From positions 1-7,231 of the forward strand of contig JAKBSX010000136.1 of NCBI GenBank assembly GCA_021844725.1: a stretch of 7,231 nucleotides of DNA, in the 5' to 3' direction. The translations under genes were made by a program, and so were the position numbers. Shown piece by piece: positions 1-5,990 of this stretch (position 1 is its first letter; the number at the start of each line of letters is the position of its first letter). Under the pieces are notes generated by a model. That model saw only the letters and a list, made by a program, of their open reading frames with translations, ran no database searches and was not told the origin of the DNA. The DNA comes from Actinomycetes bacterium. GTDB lineage: Bacteria; Actinomycetota; Acidimicrobiia; Acidimicrobiales; Acidimicrobiaceae.

Positions 1-2
1 GG

Positions 3-185
3 CTCTTTGGGCAGATTGTTGCAAGAGATGCCGTGGACAAGACGATTGCACTAATCAAGAGTTTCAGGGAAGATTTTTCAAAACTCGGCAAGACTCAAAG
101 ATCAAAGTACAGAAAGTTCCTGGAGTCTGAGCTTGATAGGCTGAACCATTCCGAGCAAGAGAGCTCAGCTACGCAGCATAATTAA
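3..185 (+). CDS. C-terminal fragment of an unidentified protein
   Basis: This open frame enters from the left edge and ends at TAA 183-185, giving 60 residues. The other two forward frames have stops inside the stretch. The visible part is highly charged and probably helical: a segment with alternating hydrophobic residues (IVARDAVDKTIALIKSFRED) is followed by a Lys/Arg-rich stretch (KTQRSKYRKFLESELDRL) and a short polar tail. Such a tail is compatible with the C-terminal dimerisation helices of a small regulator, for instance a PadR-like protein, but no diagnostic motif is present and I do not assign a family. It converges on the winged-helix gene on the other strand, with about 100 bases between the two stops. 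The start lies outside the window. Confidence 0.6.
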   Translation, partial: LFGQIVARDAVDKTIALIKSFREDFSKLGKTQRSKYRKFLESELDRLNHSEQESSATQHN

Positions 186-200
186 TCGATTAAGATTATT

Positions 201-221
201 CGTCTAACCGTTCGGTTGACG
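201..221. terminator. Hairpin between two convergent genes, possible bidirectional terminator
   Basis: The arms 201-210 (CGTCTAACCG) and 213-221 (CGGTTGACG) pair over nine bases with one bulged T and a two-base TT centre. It sits 16 bases after the stop at 183-185 and 65 bases beyond the stop of the convergent gene. A pyrimidine-rich stretch (237-258) follows on the + strand. Position and fold suit a transcription end. Archaeal termination depends mainly on T-tracts, so the role of the hairpin is inferred. Confidence 0.35.
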
Positions 222-285
222 CTATCGTCGAGACTGCCTCTTAGCCTTTTCTTTCAGCTCTCCGACTCTCTGGTGTTGGGGTTGA

Positions 286-603
286 CTAACTGCGCGCTAG
301 CATTTTCATGATGTTCTCGGAAATTGCAATGACTTCCGATCCACGACCTGTGGTCGCAAGGCGCGTTTCTCCTTTGAAAAACGTGAGCTTCAAAAGTCTC
401 CTATTTTTGCAGTGATCCCAAAACTTGAAGAATTCGCTTTGGTCGATATCACAGTACGATCTGATTTGTCTTTCGGTTTTTGGCGAACCATGGCAGAATA
501 GGAGCATCTCTAGTATGGTGTGAGCATCGTCTGAAAAGAAGGATATGTTTTCTCTTTCGTTACTTTCAGAGAAAGAGTTAGTTTGCTTAAAACTGGCTGG
601 CAA
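286..603 (-). CDS. Small winged-helix DNA-binding protein (HTH_45-like)
   Basis: This is a 105-residue protein, read as a probable transcription regulator. Residues 26-38 (DAHTILEMLLFCH) look like the first helix of a winged-helix domain. Residues 43-51 and 54-68 would be the second and the recognition helix. Residues 71-84 form a wing, ending in the pattern LATTGRG, which matches the 'lT.kG' signature at the end of the wing in archaeal winged-helix families such as HTH_45. A helix (89-104) follows the wing. The start is TTG at 603-601; an in-frame stop at 625-627 leaves no earlier start, and the next ATG falls inside the first helix. A TATA-like box at 631-636 is correctly spaced for a nearly leaderless transcript beginning at the TTG. 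The gene is divergent from the membrane-protein gene at 854, which it might regulate, but no operator shows this. Confidence 0.7.
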   Translation of the reverse strand: MPASFKQTNSFSESNERENISFFSDDAHTILEMLLFCHGSPKTERQIRSYCDIDQSEFFKFWDHCKNRRLLKLTFFKGETRLATTGRGSEVIAISENIMKMLARS

Positions 604-628
604 AGTACTTGTGAGTATTGTAGATCAT

Positions 629-638
629 CAATTAAATG
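629..638 (-). promoter_or_regulatory. TATA-like box for the winged-helix gene
   Basis: On the minus strand this reads CATTTAATTG. Its centre lies about 30 bases upstream of the TTG at 603, the spacing expected for an archaeal TATA box feeding a transcript with almost no leader. It supports the TTG start. There is no Shine-Dalgarno-like sequence before the start. Confidence 0.35.
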
Positions 639-718
639 CGTGATGCTATTTTTTTCGTGGGGTAAGTTAGGGTAGTTTGATACGTCGCCCAAATCGGTAT
701 TAGTGCTTCATATTTAGG

Positions 719-779
719 TTTCCTTTCTCTCTTTTTTCCTTCACTCTCCTTATCTCGTTTTCTCTTGTTTCCCTTCTCT
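719..779 (+). other. 61-base pyrimidine tract in a divergent spacer
   Basis: Of these 61 bases, 57 are C or T; the exceptions are at 743, 752, 757 and 767. The tract lies between the divergent winged-helix gene (start 603) and the membrane-protein gene (start 854). It contains a run of six T (732-737) and several T-rich clusters that could end a + strand transcript, yet no + strand gene ends nearby. It codes for nothing I can support. On the minus strand it is a purine tract upstream of the regulator gene. Confidence 0.6.
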
Positions 780-828
780 GATTCTCAACATTGACAAACG
801 TGTATTGGGTATTTATGACGCTTACGAG

Positions 829-836
829 AATAAATC
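829..836 (+). promoter_or_regulatory. Possible TATA-like box for the membrane-protein gene
   Basis: The sequence AATAAATC is centred near 832. This is about 22 bases before the TTG at 854 and 29 bases before the ATG at 861. The spacing fits a leaderless start at 861 better than one at 854. The match to the archaeal consensus is only fair. Confidence 0.25.
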
Positions 837-853
837 ACGGGTAAGCGACCTTT

Positions 854-1357
854 TTGGCGCATGGCATCAAAGAAACGAAAGTAGCGGCAGAAGATACGTC
901 AAAGCCTCCAGTCATTCTAAACAACCCTCTCGCATTTGTACTATCACTCATTGGTGGAATAGTCATTGTGCTGGGTGGGCTCTTGGGAGCTTCATTCGGA
1001 TTCATCGGCGGCCCTTTTGGCTACGGAGAGATGATGGGCGGGTATGGCGGATTCATGGGTGGAATGATGGGTGGTTACTACGGCCCAGGAATGATGGGTG
1101 GATTCTATGGTGGGTACGGATTTGAAAGCTATGCTCCTTGGCTCTTTGGTCTGACAGTGATAGGGCTTGTATCTGGGGTAGTTGTTCTAGTGTCCGCTCT
1201 TTACATGCAAAACAAGCCACTCAGCGAGGGGAGGACAGCGGGAACGATCATATTGGTGTTCTCGATAATCGCGTCGCTCACGGTTGGAGGTTTCTTTTTG
1301 ATCGGTGGTGTCTTGGGAATAATCGGCGGAGTCCTTGCTCTTTTGATGGTCAGGTAA
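854..1357 (+). CDS. Four-helix membrane protein with Gly/Met/Tyr-rich loop
   Basis: This 167-residue polytopic membrane protein has no assigned function. A polar N-terminus (1-25) is followed by a first membrane segment at about 27-51 (AFVLSLIGGIVIVLGG). A loop at 52-90 is almost entirely Gly, Met, Tyr and Phe. A second segment lies at 94-117, then a short polar linker (118-127) and a helical hairpin at 128-166 ending IIGGVLALLMVR. The pattern of small-residue helices and the 'lGiiGGvlal' ending resembles archaeal four-helix proteins of the DUF4064/DUF6114 type, but I cannot confirm a family. The loop is the odd part: MMGG-type units repeat three to four times, with 9 Met in about 30 residues, which could bind soft metal ions (speculative). 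TTG 854 is the only start after the in-frame stop at 842-844. One missing A near 872-875 would instead allow ATG 861 with the N-terminus MASKKTKVAAED. Confidence 0.75.
   Translation: MAHGIKETKVAAEDTSKPPVILNNPLAFVLSLIGGIVIVLGGLLGASFGFIGGPFGYGEMMGGYGGFMGGMMGGYYGPGMMGGFYGGYGFESYAPWLFGLTVIGLVSGVVVLVSALYMQNKPLSEGRTAGTIILVFSIIASLTVGGFFLIGGVLGIIGGVLALLMVR
1029..1117 (+). repeat. Degenerate in-frame repeat coding for MMGG units
   Basis: The motif ATGATGGGYGG occurs three times within this stretch, separated by GGWTWYGG-like units that code for Gly/Tyr/Phe. It encodes the low-complexity loop of the membrane protein. The copies differ at third positions, so this is an old or selected repeat rather than a fresh tandem expansion. 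Confidence 0.5.
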
Positions 1358-1929
1358 CCAGCATTCTCAATGTCGCAAGTTGAATATTGCATCGGTTGGG
1401 AATGATGATTTCACTATCCTGTGACCGACATGCAAACCGTCCATTTTTCCCAGACTCGGAAGTGAGGATTTCGATTGTATCTGCTACTGATACAACTGAA
1501 GATTCTTTGGCTTATTTTTGTATGAATACAGCAGGACTGTCTTCTTAACCCGCTATTGATACTTAGAAAAGGAGAGTGGAATTGTCTATTCTTCAGAAAA
1601 TTTGTCAAAGGAGCATTTGTGCAATTTTTCATTTAAAATCTGACCAAGACTCTCCGGAATGAAACAGCGGTTTGGAAGGAATTATTGACTGCGAAAAATC
1701 AATGGCATCTTCAAGCGAAGATATCATCCTTTGCTTTAGAAAAGCATGGCTTCATTGGTTATCAATTGTACGGGTGAACTTTCTTATCTCCCTATTGAAA
1801 CTATAGCGAAAACAATATCATATTATGAATCTAGATCTTCGGCTGGTTTAGGCGGTCACTTTAATTTGACCTAACCGTATAAGAAAGTTTAAGACTCTCT
1901 TCCTCTATCCCAACAGTGGTAGGTTTACT
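1358..1929. other. 572-base spacer without a confident gene
   Basis: No gene can be supported here. The stretch holds two small perfect hairpins side by side: 1707-1722 (ATCTTC, loop AAGC, GAAGAT) and 1732-1746 (TGCTTT, loop AGA, AAAGCA). A perfect short palindrome TCATATTATGA lies just upstream of 1830. A purine-rich AAAGGAG at 1568-1574 stands seven bases before a TTG at 1582, which opens a 26-codon frame. A 46-codon open stretch in another frame (1637-1774) follows. The two together could be a small gene broken by an indel, but there is no family match by eye. The last 45 bases carry the promoter of the next gene. Confidence 0.5.
1887..1893 (+). promoter_or_regulatory. TATA-like box for the secreted-protein gene
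   Basis: GTTTAAG is centred near 1890, preceded by purine-rich AAGAAA that could serve as a BRE. A transcript would begin near 1916, leaving a leader of about 14 bases before the ATG at 1930. GGTAGG in that leader is a weak ribosome-binding candidate. Confidence 0.35.
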
Positions 1930-2451
1930 ATGAGTTTAGTACGAGTTTTCAGAAAAAAGTCTGCCGTCTTTGTGACTCTTCTCGCTATTGCGTTGTTGCT
2001 GGCACCTACGCTTGCTGTGACTGCCTACGATGGTCACAATTCACATTCCTTGGATCATCATAGCAATGATAACTTGAAATCAACGGATCATCATACTTAT
2101 TCGCTCGGAACTGTCTGTGGTGACGCGCTTGCCGGAAAATACTCAGTGTCATCATTTTCAGGGATGTCTAAATTCCACGGATGGGGCGTTAGCTTCAGTG
2201 TAAGTGATATGAGCCTGAGTGGTGGTGCATCTGGAACCGTCACATCTGGTGATGGTTCTGTGAGGGCAACCGGAGATGGAGGTAAGATACTGTCTGCTAC
2301 TTTTACTGGGGTGACTGGTACATATCACATAGTCGGAGGAAGCATGCATGTGGATTTCTCGGTGAATAATTTACAAGTAGACGGTGTGTCATTAGGGACC
2401 TTGCACTTACCCATTACAATGTCCTGCAACACGCCAGATTCGTCCGTTTGA
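1930..2451 (+). CDS. Secreted protein with His-rich N-terminal region, unknown function
   Basis: This is a 173-residue exported protein. Residues 1-32 form a classical Sec signal peptide: positive charges at R5, R8, K9 and K10, a hydrophobic core (AVFVTLLAIALLLAP), and a probable cleavage after A32 (AVTA/YDG). The mature N-terminus is rich in His, Asp, Asn and Ser (34-57), with H36, H39, H43, H44, H54 and H55, a plausible metal-binding tail. Residues 60-167 have the Gly/Ser/Thr-rich alternating pattern of a beta-sandwich. Two cysteines, C63 and C166, bracket that domain and probably form a disulphide outside the cell. There is no anchor helix, lipobox or sorting motif, so it is likely released or loosely bound. 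The ATG at 1930 is the natural start, since the signal peptide begins there. The family is not recognised, and metal binding is inferred from composition only. Confidence 0.8.
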   Translation: MSLVRVFRKKSAVFVTLLAIALLLAPTLAVTAYDGHNSHSLDHHSNDNLKSTDHHTYSLGTVCGDALAGKYSVSSFSGMSKFHGWGVSFSVSDMSLSGGASGTVTSGDGSVRATGDGGKILSATFTGVTGTYHIVGGSMHVDFSVNNLQVDGVSLGTLHLPITMSCNTPDSSV

Positions 2452-2610
2452 CACCCGAATTCAGACGTGCGAGGAAGCTGATTGACTCGAGTTGGGTAAA
2501 CGCCCGTATAGAATCTAATCCTGCTTTCAATGGGGGCTAGAGTCAGATGACTCTAACATGAATGCACAACCCTATCATAGTGGGCTATCGGCTACTTTTC
2601 TTGACTATAC
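2452..2610. other. Spacer before the epimerase gene, with a perfect 8-base palindrome
   Basis: This 159-base spacer has no open frame worth reporting. Its clear feature is the inverted repeat 2538-2555, TAGAGTCA and TGACTCTA around a two-base GA centre. It lies 55 bases before the epimerase start and could be an operator or a short hairpin. A weak TATA-like CTATCATA is centred near 2575. Confidence 0.4.
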
Positions 2611-3537
2611 TTGAAGATACTTGTCACCGGTTCTAGCGGTTTCATAGGCTCCGAACTTTCAGCCACTCTACTCCAGCAGCGTGATTTCACCGTTGTTGGC
2701 ATTGACAAAACCGAATCCGTCAGCCACGAAAAAAACATAGATTTCAGGAAGATTGATCTATCGATCGAGCAGCCACCGCAAGACATGATCAAAGAGTCGA
2801 GTCTTGTTTTTCACCTAGCCGCCAATCCCGAAGTCAAGATCGGTGCCGAGAATAGTGAGATCGACTTCAAGGACAACATTGTAGCTACAAGGAACCTCTT
2901 GGAATCATTGAAAACGTCGGGATTTCAGGGAACGATTGTATTTGCCTCGACCTCGACCGTGTATGGCGACGCCTCAGTAATTCCGACTCCAGAGACGTTC
3001 GGGCCGCTCGTACCTATATCGATGTACGGTGGATCGAAATTGGCCTGCGAGGCTCTTGTATCCTCCTACGCCAAATTATGTGGATTCAACGCAAAGATAA
3101 TCAGATTTGCAAACGTTGTAGGCGGCACCTCTAAGCACGGAGTTATCTTTGACTTTGTGAGAAAGCTTCGAAACAATCCTACAGTTCTCGAGATACTTGG
3201 TGACGGGACTCAGTCGAAATCATACGTCCACATTACAGACTGCGTTGATGGGCTAATCGAATCTGCAAAATTTGGTGAGAGCGTCGACATATTCAACATT
3301 GGTACGGAGCAAAGGACAAACGTAAAAAAAATCGCGGAGATCGTGATCAAGGAGATGGGGCTCCCAGAAGTTGAGATCAAGACTTCAGGTGGAACAAGAG
3401 ACGGCCGAGGATGGCCGGGAGATGTCAAGAACATGCTGCTTGACTGCTCAAAGATAACTTCATTTGGCTGGAAGTACCGGCTTACGAGCGACGAGGCTGT
3501 CCGAGAAGCAGCGCGTGAGATGATAAAGAAGAGCTGA
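2611..3537 (+). CDS. NAD-dependent sugar-nucleotide epimerase/dehydratase (UDP-glucose 4-epimerase-like)
   Basis: This 308-residue protein belongs to the extended short-chain dehydrogenase family and interconverts nucleotide sugars in the cytoplasm, most likely at C4 as in GalE. The N-terminal Rossmann fold carries the dinucleotide motif G7-x-x-G10-x-x-G13 (TGSSGFIGS). D32 at the end of the second strand indicates NAD rather than NADP. HLAAN (68-72) lines the cofactor site. The catalytic triad is T114, Y139 and K143 (STSTVYG and YGGSK), with the same 25-residue spacing between Ser/Thr and Tyr as in E. coli GalE. GDGTQSKSYVHITD (about 209-222) is the usual C-terminal substrate-domain motif. 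The length is normal for an archaeal member. The start is TTG, since the protein begins directly with strand one (MKILVTG). The exact substrate cannot be read from the sequence. It converges on a GT-C-like membrane gene that may use related sugars. Confidence 0.92.
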   Translation: MKILVTGSSGFIGSELSATLLQQRDFTVVGIDKTESVSHEKNIDFRKIDLSIEQPPQDMIKESSLVFHLAANPEVKIGAENSEIDFKDNIVATRNLLESLKTSGFQGTIVFASTSTVYGDASVIPTPETFGPLVPISMYGGSKLACEALVSSYAKLCGFNAKIIRFANVVGGTSKHGVIFDFVRKLRNNPTVLEILGDGTQSKSYVHITDCVDGLIESAKFGESVDIFNIGTEQRTNVKKIAEIVIKEMGLPEVEIKTSGGTRDGRGWPGDVKNMLLDCSKITSFGWKYRLTSDEAVREAAREMIKKS

Positions 3538-3570
3538 ATTATGCGTGCTGCCTTCTAGTACTCGTAATTG

Positions 3571-3582
3571 GTGTTTTTTCTA
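3571..3582 (+). terminator. T-tract terminator after the epimerase gene
   Basis: A run of six T (3574-3579) lies 36 bases after the epimerase stop, with no strong hairpin before it. Such T-tracts are sufficient for termination in archaea. Confidence 0.35.
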
Positions 3583-3620
3583 AAGGAATCCAGTAAGTAG
3601 GTTTTCAAAAGATCCTTTAT

Positions 3621-3828
3621 TCACTTTGCTGCTTTTATCAGAAGATAGAGCCCAGCTGCAAGCATGAGCATTCCAACAAATGCTGAAACGACCTCAGTAA
3701 GATTGTAGTATCTGAACTGCGTTGAACCGCTCAAAACTGAGAGGATTAGAACCAATGTGACCGTGCCGCCTAAACGCGAATATTAGGAGACCGAGAAGCA
3801 GATCTGTTGGCCTTGCTTCTTGCTTCAT
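3621..3828 (-). pseudogene. Small two-helix membrane protein, broken by one extra base
   Basis: Read from ATG 3828 on the minus strand, the frame gives MKQEARPTDLLLGLLIFAF and then loses its hydrophobic character. The frame shifted by one base, from about 3771 down to TGA 3621-3623, continues GGTVTLVLILSVLSGSTQF and ends AAGLYLLIKAAK. Removing one base at 3771-3774 (TAAA) joins them into 68 residues. Segment one would span about 10-33 and segment two about 45-64, joined by a short polar loop (STQFRYYNLTE). The open length is 208 bases, exactly one more than a whole number of codons. A TATA-like box at the right distance supports the start. The gene lies 103 bases downstream of the GT-C-like gene on the same strand. 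The function is unknown. The break may be a sequencing error, as in that neighbour, rather than true decay. Confidence 0.6.
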
Positions 3829-3852
3829 TTGTTTGTAGTGCTAAACTCCCTT

Positions 3853-3860
3853 GATTAAAG
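3853..3860 (-). promoter_or_regulatory. TATA-like box for the two-helix membrane-protein gene
   Basis: On the minus strand this reads CTTTAATC, preceded by purine-rich GGAAGG as a possible BRE. It is centred about 29 bases upstream of the ATG at 3828, which would give a leaderless or nearly leaderless mRNA. It argues that the broken small gene is or was a real gene. Confidence 0.4.
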
Positions 3861-3931
3861 CCTTCCATTTCTTAGGTCAACTCCTGTATCGTGTTCTCTT
3901 GATTGCTAGAGATCTCTCACGAACGGAAATT

Positions 3932-5579
3932 TCAATCACTCTTCCAAAGAACGATATTCCCGTTACTGTATACTACCGAAGTCGAATTTTCTAATTTGCC
4001 ATACCAATTTCCAGGTAGAGGCAGTCCATATCCTGTATATGTCACGAAACCGTCTTGGCTCATCAAAGAGTAAGTTGCAAGAAGGGCCGGCCTTCCAGAA
4101 TTAGTCAAACCGGAAAGATACGCATACAAGCTCAAACTAGCTGGCGAAGTCATGTTGACGTGGGCGTAATCGTTGAAGAGATAGAAGATTGTCGAATCTC
4201 CAGAGAGCACCGATCCGCTTGGAATGTACGTCTTCGTCCAGGTCTCACCACTCATTTCCGAGCTCTGGTAACTCCAATGTCCTCCCAGAATGTTGTTCCC
4301 GCCTACAACCCCTGAAAGACTGGTGTATGCACCAAAGCCGGCTATTATGAGAACGGTAAGGGCAACAACTGGCTTCATCCACTTTATCCCGGATTTTCTT
4401 AATACGAAAATAGATGTTAGAGCAATTCCAGCAAGCGCCGCAAGTCCAGGATACAAAAATATGAACAGTCTGTAGACGAAGACAACTGAACCAGTGATTC
4501 CTGAAAAAATCGCGAATCCCTCCAACCCAACTATGGCACCTACCCATGATGCGAGAAAAGCGAAACTTGTTCGTGACATCCTTGCCTGCATCACTCTGTG
4601 ACCTATTAACGACAAAAACCCAACGACAAAGTACGGGATTGCGAAAACTATTATCTCACTTGGCAAGACAGGCGCCAAGGGTATCACATGCGTCCTGGTC
4701 CCTACCAAAAAAAATCACAATACCACCAACAAGTATAATCATCTCCTCAATTGGAACTAGACTCCTGGGCTTCGAAAGCGAGTAGTAGAGTACCGGTGCA
4801 ACAGCGACAGCTCCAAACGAAAGAAGTGATAGGAACGTCCCAGCCTCGATCGGAAGTTTCAATCCGTACCATCCTGTGCTTGCGTAGAAAGCAAAGTAAA
4901 ATACTGTAACGAGAGTAACAATTAGGGCAAGAGAAACTGGATTGCTTATCTTGACGCTGCTGTATCTGATCCTGATTCCTGCGAATACGATGCTAGTCGA
5001 GAGGAGTACCGCGAGTAGTATCAGCGTTGTAACGTGGTGAGTAATTGCAAGGGCAAGAGACACAATCCCGAAAAGAGAAAAGGTCTTCCAATCAAATTTT
5101 GAGCTGCATACGGCAAGGAAAATGCCGAGCATGAAAAATGAGAATGCCAGGGTCTGCTTCGAAGCGGAAGCCTCAGAGATGATGTAGAAGCTTGCACCAA
5201 CTAGCAGAAGAGAAGAAATTGAAGCAGCGACTGAACCCTTTGACAATTTTTCAACTATGAGGTAGAACAGTGTCGTAGTGAGAAAGCTTGAGGCTGCGAC
5301 AACGATGGGAATGGAATTGATAGGTTCTACTCGGAATACCAGGGAAAATGTGACTTCAAGTAAGCTTACTCCTGGCCAGAAGATATTGGATCTGTCAAAT
5401 TGAGGTGCGACGCCCAGCGCGACTGGCGAGTGAGCAAGGATCTGCTCTGCATTCCTTAGCTCTCCCCACTGGTCCGTGCCGTATGGAACTCCCGTCAACA
5501 AATACGGGTACAGAGTGAGTAACACCCCTACAAGCGACGGCAAGAGCCAGAGGAGTATTCTTCTTGTACCTTCCTTCAA
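3932..5579 (-). CDS. GT-C-like polytopic membrane protein (possible glycosyltransferase), frameshifted
   Basis: The two overlapping frames 5579-4656 and 4708-3932 are halves of one 548-residue protein. They join if the eight A at 4707-4714 are seven, giving [14 protein letters not shown] across the joint. About 13 membrane segments follow: 7-29, 88-109, 118-136, 143-159, 165-184, 186-204, 213-234, 248-267, 280-295, 307-326, 338-360, 364-393 and 401-420. A soluble domain at about 425-548 comes last, probably outside the cell. The first outer loop has an acidic motif (TDQW, D36) where GT-C enzymes carry a catalytic Asp. THHVTT (180-185) recalls the 'THysT' motif of archaeal membrane glycosyltransferase-like families (DUF2206-like). 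The AglB/STT3 WWDYG motif is absent. The C-terminal domain has two N-glycosylation sequons (N475, N531). The TTG at 5579 is the only start after the stop at 5604-5606. The glycosyltransferase role is inferred. Confidence 0.75.
4658..4719 (-). repeat. Internal copy of a 62-base inverted repeat
   Basis: This part of the GT-C-like gene reappears in inverted orientation at 7165-7225. The two copies are identical apart from one base in the homopolymer. It codes for part of a membrane segment and the loop VGTRTHVIPLAPVLPS. Confidence 0.9.
4707..4714 (-). other. Homopolymer frameshift site
   Basis: There are eight A on the + strand here. In the + strand copy at the right edge of the window the same tract is seven T (7170-7176). 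Seven bases keep one open frame through the whole GT-C-like gene; eight split it, ending the first half at 4656 with 16 out-of-frame residues. Confidence 0.85.
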
Positions 5580-5621
5580 AGAGTAAAACGAATCCCTTTC
5601 CGATTACCCCACTTGCCCTTC

Positions 5622-5630
5622 ATATATACG
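5622..5630 (-). promoter_or_regulatory. TATA box for the GT-C-like gene
   Basis: On the minus strand this reads GTATATATG, the best TATA match in the window. It is centred about 48 bases upstream of the TTG at 5579, which predicts a start site near 5600 and a leader of about 20 bases containing AAAGGGA. Confidence 0.45.
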
Positions 5631-5727
5631 GCATTTCACAACTACGCACAGCATTTAACACGATTCAAGAGGTCATCTTCAAGGTTCTAATTAATGCTGT
5701 GTTCGCAACATTTGATCACATCAAAAA

Positions 5728-5835
5728 ATGGAAAGAATTATGTTTCCAAGGGATCTTTCTTTTGTATACCAAAAGTCGAAACAGAAAGGGACTTGGGTGA
5801 GATATGATAAACGATTGAATGAACCAAGTAAGTGA
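5728..5835 (+). CDS. Possible 35-residue protein, unknown
   Basis: ATG 5728 opens a frame of 35 residues ending in TGA 5833-5835, after an in-frame stop at 5713-5715. The product is basic and has a protein-like composition (RDLSFVYQKSKQKGTWVRYD), unlike the usual AT-rich spacer translation. An AT-rich TAATTAATG at about 5689-5697 lies roughly 35 bases upstream. There is no domain, signal peptide or known family, and a longer antisense frame overlaps it. It may be chance, a small gene or a remnant. Confidence 0.25.
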   Translation: MERIMFPRDLSFVYQKSKQKGTWVRYDKRLNEPSK

Positions 5836-5990
5836 ATTCCAACTCATCCTTTGAACACTTTGGATACTCTCATAGTGAGTAGATAACATGTCATCAATCA
5901 CTTGTCTGCTAGCATTTACACTCGCATTCATTCGCTCGTTTCTTCTACCACGAAACTCTTTTAGATGTCAATAGTTTAATCTTGAAGGAA

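Larger units (their letters stand above)
5600..5990. other. Divergent spacer of about 400 bases
   Basis: The spacer separates the divergent GT-C-like and MFS genes. It is AT-richer than either. It holds the GT-C promoter (5622-5630), a 35-codon frame at 5728-5835 and an imperfect palindrome at 5865-5881 (TACTC/GAGTA arms). A possible TATA-like box at 5957-5964 (CTTTTAGA region) lies about 30 bases before the MFS ATG at 5991. Apart from the possible small frame I see no gene. Confidence 0.4.

Noticed and set aside
510..692. Minus-strand 60-codon frame overlapping the winged-helix gene
   Set aside because: Low-complexity polar translation with no motif; it overlaps the better-supported regulator gene and its promoter.
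805..1125. Plus-strand 106-codon frame overlapping the Gly/Met/Tyr-rich membrane protein
   Set aside because: Its Trp/Arg-rich translation is what an out-of-frame reading of GGATGG-type repeats gives; the other frame has clear membrane helices.
1414..1632. Minus-strand 72-codon frame in the large spacer
   Set aside because: The Ser/Cys/Phe-rich translation lacks a domain-like pattern, and I see no convincing promoter for it.
3908..3917. Perfect palindrome AGAGATCTCT downstream of the GT-C-like gene
   Set aside because: Ten bases without a loop is expected by chance at this length, and it has no T-tract to mark a terminator.
4055..4785. Several plus- and minus-strand frames inside the GT-C-like gene
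   Set aside because: Shadows of the real frame, with Arg/Ser/Pro-rich translations.
5564..5800. Plus-strand 78-codon frame at the 5' end of the GT-C-like gene
   Set aside because: It begins inside the coding start of the GT-C-like gene and runs through its promoter; the translation has no recognisable pattern.
5716..5931. Minus-strand 71-codon frame between the GT-C-like and MFS genes
   Set aside because: The first part looks mildly protein-like ([16 protein letters not shown]), but the rest is aromatic noise and the start lies in a short ATTCATTCGCTCG-type repeat. It cannot be excluded, but there is no support.
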